Source: an uncultured Bacilli bacterium (lineage in GTDB: Bacteria; Bacillota_I; Bacilli_A; RFN20; CAG-631). Taken from it: a stretch of 12,865 bases of DNA. Numbering within the stretch: the first letter of the stretch is position 1; each line of letters starts with the position of its first letter. Location: the NCBI GenBank assembly GCA_934215405.1, contig CAKPZU010000050.1:1-12865 (forward strand), written 5' to 3'. The notes beneath the pieces were generated by a model. That model did no database searches. It was not told the DNA's origin and was given only the letters and a program-made list of their open reading frames with translations. Positions 7,346-12,865 of this stretch are shown here, in pieces. Both the position numbers and the translations under genes were made by a program.

Positions 7346-7368
7346 ATTCTTAAATCTCCTTGTCATCT

Positions 7369-7374
7369 ATTATA
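7369..7374 (-). promoter_or_regulatory. -10 element for lacZ-CPBP-lgt
   Basis: On the minus strand this is TATAAT, giving a transcript start near 7362 and a 5' leader of only about 17 nt before the ATG at 7345. The -35 region is an A/T-only stretch without a good hexamer, so strength may depend on A/T-rich upstream contacts or an activator. Confidence 0.4.
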
Positions 7375-7413
7375 ATATTTTTTATAAAAAAAATATATAA
7401 TTAATTTTTTTAA

Positions 7414-7442
7414 TTGAATAAAATGATTTTAAAGTATATTAT
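7414..7442 (+). promoter_or_regulatory. Promoter of the ribokinase operon
   Basis: -35 TTGAAT (7414-7419), a 17-nt spacer and -10 TATTAT (7437-7442), about 30 nt upstream of the ATG at 7472. The -10 is embedded in the palindrome at 7432-7448. Confidence 0.5.
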
Positions 7443-7448
7443 ATACTT
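7432..7448. promoter_or_regulatory. 17-nt palindrome over the ribokinase -10: candidate operator
   Basis: AAGTATAT-T-ATATACTT is a perfect 8-bp inverted repeat about a single central T. It covers the -10 hexamer of the ribokinase promoter, where a bound dimeric repressor would block RNA polymerase. No regulator gene lies in the window, and the A/T-rich content raises the chance of coincidence. Confidence 0.35.
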
Positions 7449-7471
7449 AAGTTTATAAGTGGAGGTACTTT

Positions 7472-8383
7472 ATGAGTAATATTTATGTCTTAGGCAGTGT
7501 AAATATGGATTTAGTAATAACAACACCATATATGCCAATTAATGGTGAAACAATTTCTGGAAAGGATTTTTTCTTAAATCCTGGAGGAAAGGGAGCTAAT
7601 CAAGCAGTTGCCTCTGCCAAAATGAATGTAAAAACCTTTCTAATTGGCAATGTTGGCAATGATATATTTGGAGAAAGTCTATTAAAAACATTAAAAGGAT
7701 ATGATGTTGATACAACATATGTAAAAGCTATTGATTCATCAAGCGGTGTAGCTATGATTGTTATTGAAAATAATGATAATAGAATTATATTAGATGGTGG
7801 AGCTAACATTAAAATAAACAATAAGCAAATTGATGAGGCTTTAATAAATGCTAATAGTAATGATATATTTATCACTCAACTTGAAAATAATTTAGATGCT
7901 GTTATATATGGATTAAAAAAAGCAAATAGCAAAGATATGATAACAATATTTAATCCAGCTCCAGCTATTAAACTTGAAAATGAAGTGTATAAATATGTAA
8001 CTTATTTAATTGTTAACGAAAGTGAATGTGAAATTTTAACTGGGATTAATCCAATTAATGATGAAAAGGCGAAAGAAGCTTATATATATCTAAATAGTTT
8101 AGGTGTAAAAAAATTAATCATTACTTTAGGAAGCGATGGTTCTATTTGCTTTGACAACGATAAAACTTATAGGATTAAAGCTAACAAGATTAAACCTGTT
8201 GATACAACCGCTGCTGGAGATACTTTTGTTGGTGCTCTTGCCAGTAAATTAAGTTTAAATGAATCACTTGAAAACTCTTTAAACTTTGCTTCAATTGTTA
8301 GTTCACTAACATGCTTAAAAAAAGGCGCTCAACAAGCAATACCAACATTAAGTGAAGTTAATGAATATTTAAAAAATAGATAG
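7472..8383 (+). CDS. rbsK: Ribokinase (PfkB carbohydrate kinase family)
   Basis: A 303-residue cytoplasmic kinase that makes D-ribose 5-phosphate from ribose and ATP. The PfkB plan is complete: N-terminal GSVNMDL (8-14) with the substrate Asp, PGGKGANQAVASAKM (37-51) as the first family signature, NPAPA in the middle, and DTTAAGDTFVGAL (244-256) with the anion-hole glycine and catalytic base Asp250. The C-terminal KKGAQQAIPTLSEV is characteristic of ribokinases and separates it from fructokinase or adenosine kinase relatives. The length is typical. The start is fixed by GGAGG (7461-7465), 6 nt upstream. A cysteine hydrolase gene follows after 13 nt and its SD overlaps this gene's TAG stop, so the two form an operon. 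No ribose transporter or pyranase is nearby. The ribose could come from nucleoside breakdown (inference). Confidence 0.92.
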   Translation: MSNIYVLGSVNMDLVITTPYMPINGETISGKDFFLNPGGKGANQAVASAKMNVKTFLIGNVGNDIFGESLLKTLKGYDVDTTYVKAIDSSSGVAMIVIENNDNRIILDGGANIKINNKQIDEALINANSNDIFITQLENNLDAVIYGLKKANSKDMITIFNPAPAIKLENEVYKYVTYLIVNESECEILTGINPINDEKAKEAYIYLNSLGVKKLIITLGSDGSICFDNDKTYRIKANKIKPVDTTAAGDTFVGALASKLSLNESLENSLNFASIVSSLTCLKKGAQQAIPTLSEVNEYLKNR

Positions 8384-8396
8384 GAGAATAATTATT

Positions 8397-8987
8397 ATGT
8401 ATATACCAAAACATCAAAATACTCCTTGGCAAACAAATAATGATATTGACTTAAAAAGAACTGCTATTTTAGTAATTGATTTATTAGGTGGAAGTCAAGG
8501 TGTAATAGATTCTTTAAAGGAAGCAGTAAAAAATGCAGTTAAGCTAGTAAATGCGGCTAGAAATGCTAATGTACCAATTATATTTTCAAATGATGCTCAT
8601 TTATTAAATATTGATAATGAATTAAAGCTATGGGGCGATCATGGAATAAAAGATAGTGAAGCCGCTAAGGTTTTAGATGAATTTAAGGTACAGGAAACAG
8701 ATTATATAGTACCTAAAAGAAGATATAATGGTTTTTTCCAAACTGATTTAGATTTATTATTAATGGAATTAAATGTTGATACATTAATTGTTTGTGGTGC
8801 TGATACTAATATATGTGTTTTACAAACATTAGCCGGTGCTTATTTTTTAAATTATAAAACAATAGTAGCTGCTGATGCTTGTGCGACATTTTTAATAGGA
8901 AATCAAGAACAAGGCTTAGAATATTTTTCAAAATGTTATGATAGCCGTGTTATATTAACGGAAGAGGTTTTAAAATATTTTAAATAA
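8397..8987 (+). CDS. Isochorismatase-family cysteine hydrolase, nicotinamidase-like
   Basis: A 196-residue cytoplasmic hydrolase with the isochorismatase fold. The Asp-Lys-Cys triad is visible: Asp28 in LVIDLL, Lys107 in VPKRRYNGF and Cys140 in GADTNICVLQT, where the segment before Cys is the usual cis-peptide loop. Asp66 and His68 (SNDAH), with His82 (WGDHG), match the metal site of nicotinamidases such as the Pyrococcus enzyme (Asp, His, His). This favours deamidation of nicotinamide to nicotinate in NAD salvage over isochorismate hydrolysis. Other family members (N-carbamoylsarcosine amidase, RutB, biuret hydrolase) cannot be excluded. Start ATG at 8397 with GGAG at 8383-8386, a 10-nt spacing, overlapping the ribokinase stop. 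It is the second and last gene of the operon and ends in the terminator at 8993-9019. Confidence 0.85.
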   Translation: MYIPKHQNTPWQTNNDIDLKRTAILVIDLLGGSQGVIDSLKEAVKNAVKLVNAARNANVPIIFSNDAHLLNIDNELKLWGDHGIKDSEAAKVLDEFKVQETDYIVPKRRYNGFFQTDLDLLLMELNVDTLIVCGADTNICVLQTLAGAYFLNYKTIVAADACATFLIGNQEQGLEYFSKCYDSRVILTEEVLKYFK

Positions 8988-8992
8988 AGAGG

Positions 8993-9019
8993 TGGAAATG
9001 TTAAGTCATTTCCATTTTT
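8993..9019 (+). terminator. Intrinsic terminator of the ribokinase-cysteine hydrolase operon
   Basis: A perfect 8-bp stem TGGAAATG (8993-9000) / CATTTCCA (9007-9014) with a 6-nt loop (TTAAGT), followed by TTTTT, 5 nt after the stop codon. Confidence 0.8.
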
Positions 9020-9082
9020 ATTTAAAAAGCTACATAGATGAAAAATAAAAAAACCCCTATAAGTAAAAAATAAAAAAAAATC

Positions 9083-9111
9083 TATACATTTTAATTTAAT
9101 TGCACTATAAT
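9083..9111 (+). promoter_or_regulatory. Promoter of the LRR lipoprotein gene
   Basis: -10 TATAAT (9106-9111) and -35 TATACA (9083-9088, 4 of 6 consensus) with 17-nt spacing. A dense A-tract at about 9065-9080 directly upstream resembles an UP element. The predicted start is near 9118, giving a short leader to the ATG at 9140. Confidence 0.6.
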
Positions 9112-9139
9112 ATTTCATTATAAAAAGGGAGGGCTTTTT

Positions 9140-12010
9140 ATGAAAAAGCAAAATTTATTGATTTTAGTTTTATCATTAGGCGCAGTTTTTGCTATTTCAT
9201 CTTGTAACAATAACAGCAATTCAAATTTGAGTGTTGAAGATTCATCAAGTGAAACAACATCATCTTCATCTAATGTAAGCAGCGAGGCAACATCAAGCGA
9301 TGAAACTTCAAGCTCAGAGGGTGAATCATCTTCAAGTTCAGAAGAAGAATCATCAAGTGTTGTTGAAACAAAATATATGGTAGCAATCCAATATGGAGAG
9401 GCTTATGATAATGAAACAGAAACATTAGAATGTAAGGATGGAGATATTATTGATTTAAGCAATTATTCTAATATTAATTCTGATTATGAATGTTTGGGTT
9501 GGAGTGATGGTACAAATGATTATCAACCAAATGATAAAGTTACAGTTCATGGTGATATGTTGTTAACTGGTAACTTTGTTAAGGTAACCATTAATTACAC
9601 ATTATCAGAAGACGAAACATACTATATTGTTTCTAGAATTGCTGATGCATCACAAGAAAAAATTGAAATCCCTGCAACATATAAAGGATTGCCAGTAAAA
9701 GAAATTGCTGGAGATGCTTTTTCATTTGTAGGAAGTGAATCAGTTACCAAAGAATTAGTTGTTGGTGAAAATATTGAAACAATTAATAAAGGTGCTTTTG
9801 CATCATTACAAGCACTTGAAAAAATAACTGTACCATTCTTTGGAGAAAATTTAGATGATGAAACATCAACATTTGGTTATTTATTTGGTGCAAGCATGCC
9901 ACAAATGAATGTATTGGTTACCCCAAAGACATTAAAAGAAGTTACTATTACAAAGCAAGAAGTAATTTCACAAAGAGCATTTGATGGCATTGTTAGCATT
10001 GAAACTGTAACATTGAAAAATGCTAAAACTATTAATTCATCTGCATTTTCTTCAATTACTTCTTTAAAAACAGTTAATCTAAATGAAGGACTATTGGCAA
10101 TGGAGGCAAATTCGTTCAGTAGTTTAAGAAATTTAACAGCATTGACTATTCCTTCAACCCTTGAAAAATACAATAATGCTATTTCAGGAACTGGTATTAC
10201 TTCATTGCATTTTGGAGCTGCTTTAAAGGAATATAGAAATCGTAATGAATCAGCTAAGTTAACTTCTATAACAGTTGATGAAGGCAATCCTAACTTTGCT
10301 TCAGTTGAAGGTATTATGTATACAAAGGACATGACAACATTATTAACATATCCTGCAAGAAAAGATATAACTAGTTTTAAAATACCAGATTCTGTAACAA
10401 AAGTTGGCTTAAATGCTTTTATGTACGCTCAAATCACTTCGGTAGATTTAAATAGAGTTGAAGAAATTGAAGATGAAGCCTTTAGATATAGTAAGTTAAC
10501 TAGTGTTACATTCCCAGACACTATAAAAATGTTAGGAAGAACATCATTTAGTGCTACACCTTTAACATCTGTTCATTTCCCTGAAGCATTAAAGAATGCT
10601 CAAGAATTAGTATGTGGAGAGTTCTTGTTTAGCTCATGTAGTGTCTTAAAAGAAATCACTATTCCTGCATATATTGTTGATATTCCAAGGTTCTTTGCTG
10701 CCATAGATAGTCTTGAAAAGATTACTTTCTTAGGCAGTGTTAAATCTATTGAAGAAAAAGCTTTTGCCGGAGCACAAATTGAAGAACTTGATATAACATT
10801 TAAAGATAGTGCGAAGATAGGTAATAATATTTTTATGAATTGTGGTAATTTATCTAAAGTTAATATCCATTTTGAAAAAGGAGTAACTAATTATCCAACA
10901 TTAACAGAAACTGGATTCTATACATTTATCCCAACATTTGTATGCGATAGTGAAGAAATTGCAGCAGCCTTAAAAGAAAGTTGGCCTAGATATGCAACAT
11001 TTATTACAGCAGGTGTTGTATCACCATTTGTCATTGAAAATAATGTTTTAATTAAATTTAATGGTACAAAAGATGATAAAAATGTTGTAATCCCAGATGG
11101 AGTCACTAAAATTGCTACAGGAGCATTTGCTGAAAACACATTTATTAATTCAGTCGTAATTCCAGAATCAATAGTTGGTTTAGAAGCAGATGTCTTCAAA
11201 GGTTGTACTAATTTACGTGTGGTTGAGTTTTTAAATGATTTTCCTGGTACTGATATTAAATATGTTGATAGTAAGGGAGAAGAATACTCATTTAGTAGAT
11301 TTAGCTGGAATAATTCAAGAATAATATTTTTAGCAAAAAATAATACTGCTAAAAATGATTTAATGAATAATAGTAGTTTTGTAATGAAAAAGTCAACTTA
11401 TTTAAAAGATGAAGTTGTTATTTCGGAAAATAAGATTGTTTCTTCAGATGGTGCAACATTGATTAGAGGTTATGTTGGTGAAGATGGAACATTTGAAATT
11501 CCAAGTGGTGTTAAAAATATTGCTGATTATTGCTTCTATGACGAATCAAATTTAACAACGCTTAATTTTAATGGTATAGAAAGAATTGGAAACAATGCAT
11601 TTGTTAGAACATCATTCGTTGATTTAGTTTTCCCAGAATCAGTTGTTTATATAGGAGAAAATACATTCTTTGAAGTTAAAACATTGGTTTCTATAAAAAT
11701 TGAAGGAGCTGCTGCAATTTGTGATTATGCATTTGATACTTGCAGTGCGCTTGAAACTATTAATCTTGGTGATAAAGTAATTTCAATTGGTCAAGGATCA
11801 TTTGCTAATGCAGGTGAAAATAATGGAATTGTATCAGTAATACTTCCTGCATCTCTTGAAACTTTAAGTTGTGAAGCATTTGCCGATTGCTATGTTACAA
11901 CAATTTATTGTCGTTTCTCTGAAGAATATGGTGTTGAAACATTTGAAGATTTCGAATATTTTGTTAGTGATTATGGCTATGAAGTAGTATTTAACTATAC
12001 TGGTGAATAA
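9140..12010 (+). CDS. Surface lipoprotein with InlB-B-like domain and BspA-type leucine-rich repeats
   Basis: A 956-residue exported lipoprotein. Residues 1-21 are a lipoprotein signal peptide (MKKQ, hydrophobic core, lipobox ISSC) with lipid attachment at Cys22. Residues 31-76 are a Ser/Glu/Thr-rich stalk. Residues 79-150 resemble a Listeria-Bacteroides (InlB B) repeat, with a Gly-Asp turn, LGWSDG and a closing strand. Residues 165-925 are BspA-type LRRs (LRR_5), with repeated units like ITSVDL, VTFPDTI and AFxxC. LRR blocks restart at about 385 (GIMYTKDMTTLLTYPA), 629 (FVIENNVLIKFNG) and 758 (VVISENKIVSSDG). There is no LPXTG motif, so the N-terminal lipid is the anchor. BspA-like proteins bind host matrix or other cells; the ligand here is unknown. 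GGGAGG ends 7 nt before the ATG. It is monocistronic, with its own promoter and terminator, and depends on an Lgt such as the one at 3042. Confidence 0.9.
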   Translation: MKKQNLLILVLSLGAVFAISSCNNNSNSNLSVEDSSSETTSSSSNVSSEATSSDETSSSEGESSSSSEEESSSVVETKYMVAIQYGEAYDNETETLECKDGDIIDLSNYSNINSDYECLGWSDGTNDYQPNDKVTVHGDMLLTGNFVKVTINYTLSEDETYYIVSRIADASQEKIEIPATYKGLPVKEIAGDAFSFVGSESVTKELVVGENIETINKGAFASLQALEKITVPFFGENLDDETSTFGYLFGASMPQMNVLVTPKTLKEVTITKQEVISQRAFDGIVSIETVTLKNAKTINSSAFSSITSLKTVNLNEGLLAMEANSFSSLRNLTALTIPSTLEKYNNAISGTGITSLHFGAALKEYRNRNESAKLTSITVDEGNPNFASVEGIMYTKDMTTLLTYPARKDITSFKIPDSVTKVGLNAFMYAQITSVDLNRVEEIEDEAFRYSKLTSVTFPDTIKMLGRTSFSATPLTSVHFPEALKNAQELVCGEFLFSSCSVLKEITIPAYIVDIPRFFAAIDSLEKITFLGSVKSIEEKAFAGAQIEELDITFKDSAKIGNNIFMNCGNLSKVNIHFEKGVTNYPTLTETGFYTFIPTFVCDSEEIAAALKESWPRYATFITAGVVSPFVIENNVLIKFNGTKDDKNVVIPDGVTKIATGAFAENTFINSVVIPESIVGLEADVFKGCTNLRVVEFLNDFPGTDIKYVDSKGEEYSFSRFSWNNSRIIFLAKNNTAKNDLMNNSSFVMKKSTYLKDEVVISENKIVSSDGATLIRGYVGEDGTFEIPSGVKNIADYCFYDESNLTTLNFNGIERIGNNAFVRTSFVDLVFPESVVYIGENTFFEVKTLVSIKIEGAAAICDYAFDTCSALETINLGDKVISIGQGSFANAGENNGIVSVILPASLETLSCEAFADCYVTTIYCRFSEEYGVETFEDFEYFVSDYGYEVVFNYTGE
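9230..9367 (+). repeat. Ser/Glu-rich low-complexity stalk region
   Basis: This codes for about 46 residues, mostly Ser with Glu and Thr, between the lipidated Cys22 and the first folded domain. Serine codons are mixed (TCA, TCT, AGC, AGT), with short recurring units such as GAATCATC and TCAAG, but no regular tandem period. It probably spans the cell wall or glycan layer and may vary in length between strains. Confidence 0.7.
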
Positions 12011-12032
12011 TTAAATAATTAATAATAATTTT

Positions 12033-12063
12033 GGATGCTAATTTTATAGTTAGCATCCTTTTT
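12033..12063 (+). terminator. Intrinsic terminator of the LRR lipoprotein gene
   Basis: A perfect 9-bp stem GGATGCTAA (12033-12041) / TTAGCATCC (12050-12058) with an 8-nt loop, then TTTTT, 22 nt after the stop. It is the strongest hairpin in the window. Its T-run abuts the -35 of the next gene. Confidence 0.88.
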
Positions 12064-12091
12064 GTATCAATAATAAAAAAAATGCTATAAT
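12062..12091 (+). promoter_or_regulatory. Promoter of the 3' metallophosphoesterase-like gene
   Basis: Extended -10 TG-C-TATAAT (hexamer 12086-12091) with -35 TTGTAT (12062-12067), 18-nt spacing. The -35 overlaps the end of the preceding terminator's T-run. The short leader shares a TATTTCAT...AAAAAGG-AG segment with the leader of the LRR gene at 9112-9132. Confidence 0.6.
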
Positions 12092-12130
12092 ATTAACGAA
12101 GTATTTCATATTAAAAAGGAGATAAGATTT

Positions 12131-12865
12131 ATGAAAGAAAAAGTTTTAAAAGTCCTTAAGTTGGTTTGCTTAGTTATAGCAAGCTTTAATGCTTTAATGT
12201 ATTATTCAATGAGGTCTTGCTGGTCTGGAATATCAAAAGCATTAGGATATGAAAAAGGCTATAATAGCTTTATATTATATTTACCAATAATTGTTTTTAT
12301 AATAATTTTGCTTTTATTAATTACTACAATTACGCTATTTATAAAGCTAAAAAAGAATAATTTATGGAATTATATATTACTTCCTATAAATATTATTTTT
12401 TCAATTGCTATTATTTTAATATTTGCACTTGGTGCTAAAGATTATGCTAGATTTATTTTTATAAAGTTTTTAAATACCTCTTTATTATTAATTGCTGTTT
12501 CTGCTTTATTGTTTTTCATATTTATTTATCCAAAAACAAAATTAAAGGATAGTAAAATATTTAAGCTTTCTTTATTAACTGTTATTGTCTTATCCTTATT
12601 TACATATTTATTTAATTTAAATGTAAATTATATAACATATGAGCCTGTAGTATACGCTGTTGAAAACGAATACCAAATAGTATTCTCATCTAGTACTAAT
12701 TCATCAGGCTATGTAGTTGTTAATAATAAAAAGTATTATGATTTATATGCAGGAAGTCAAAAATCTTATGAAAAGGTTCATAAAGTAAGTGTTCCAATGG
12801 AAGAACTTGATAATGCTAAAGAATATAGTATATATTCATTAAACTACATTTATAGAGGCCCATTT
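12131..12865 (+). CDS. Membrane-anchored metallophosphoesterase-like protein (N-terminal part, cut by window end)
   Basis: 245 codons are open from ATG 12131 to the last base with no stop, so the gene runs off the window. AAGGAG at 12116-12121 lies 9 nt upstream. Residues 1-165 hold about five hydrophobic segments (near 8-26, 48-71, 81-101, 110-133 and 145-163) with Lys-rich loops. After residue 168 comes a soluble segment with YEPVVYAVENEYQIVFSS, SSGYVVVNNKKYY, VHKVSVP and YIYRGPF. I recognise this as the Fn3-like, purple-acid-phosphatase-N-type lead-in found in Bacillota membrane metallophosphoesterases; the catalytic metallophosphatase domain would lie beyond the window. This is recognition from family memory, as no catalytic motif (DxH, GNHD) is in view. 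It has its own promoter and follows the LRR gene's terminator, so it is a separate unit. Confidence 0.7.
   Translation, partial: MKEKVLKVLKLVCLVIASFNALMYYSMRSCWSGISKALGYEKGYNSFILYLPIIVFIIILLLLITTITLFIKLKKNNLWNYILLPINIIFSIAIILIFALGAKDYARFIFIKFLNTSLLLIAVSALLFFIFIYPKTKLKDSKIFKLSLLTVIVLSLFTYLFNLNVNYITYEPVVYAVENEYQIVFSSSTNSSGYVVVNNKKYYDLYAGSQKSYEKVHKVSVPMEELDNAKEYSIYSLNYIYRGPF

Noticed and set aside
7346..7366. ATG at 7366 as the start of lacZ
   Set aside because: It has no SD and would sit upstream of the transcript start predicted from TATAAT at 7369-7374; AAGGAG between the two ATGs serves the ATG at 7345.
9020..9082. A-rich stretch with CCCC as a riboswitch or small RNA
   Set aside because: Only a weak ATAGAT/ATCTAT pairing is visible; it lies upstream of the promoter and is better explained as an A-tract UP element.
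8936..9151. 71-codon minus-strand ORF across the 8988-9139 intergenic region
   Set aside because: It covers the end of the cysteine hydrolase gene, the terminator and the LRR promoter; the product looks like random A/T-rich coding and has no SD.
9230..9367. Ser-rich region as a tandem repeat array or CRISPR
   Set aside because: No fixed period or repeat-spacer pattern; it is an in-frame low-complexity stalk.

Overview
The window looks like chromosomal DNA from a low-G+C, Gram-positive-related fermentative bacterium (Bacillota in the broad sense). The DNA is visibly A+T-rich, most genes have strong GGAGG-type ribosome binding sites, and intergenic spaces are short. Trp is written TGG, and TGA serves as a real stop (end of the CPBP protease gene). 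The standard bacterial code therefore applies and code-4 Mycoplasma or Spiroplasma are unlikely. A gut-type Erysipelotrichia, Acholeplasma or RF39-like lineage would fit, but this is inference from composition and gene content only.

Layout from left to right. (1) 89-1573 (-): a DUF1846 protein of unknown function. (2) 1658-3031 (+): a leader region with a promoter, a candidate mini-ORF and a terminator-like hairpin, followed by a PPi-type 6-phosphofructokinase. (3) 3042-7345 (-): a tight three-gene run, beta-galactosidase (GH2), then a CPBP intramembrane protease, then an Lgt-family prolipoprotein diacylglyceryl transferase. The junctions are a 1-nt gap and a 26-nt overlap. This run converges on the phosphofructokinase gene, and a hairpin lies across both 3' ends. 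(4) 7414-9019 (+): ribokinase and a nicotinamidase-like cysteine hydrolase in a two-gene operon, with a palindrome over the promoter and a clear terminator. (5) 9083-12063 (+): a 956-residue secreted lipoprotein with a Ser/Glu-rich stalk, an InlB-B-like domain and several BspA-type leucine-rich-repeat blocks, as its own transcription unit with promoter and terminator. (6) 12062 to the window end (+): the first 245 residues of a membrane-anchored metallophosphoesterase-like protein, cut by the window edge.

How the genes fit together. Beta-galactosidase, ribokinase and PPi-phosphofructokinase feed sugars into glycolysis or the pentose phosphate pool. Ribokinase with a nicotinamidase-like enzyme hints at ribonucleoside or nicotinamide-riboside salvage (inference). 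Lgt would lipidate surface proteins such as the LRR lipoprotein encoded nearby. No tRNA, rRNA, CRISPR array, insertion sequence or recognisable riboswitch was seen. I found no clearly new system. The best leads are the leader/hairpin ahead of the phosphofructokinase gene, the Cys-substituted Lgt active-site motif with its overlapping CPBP protease gene, and the palindrome over the ribokinase promoter.
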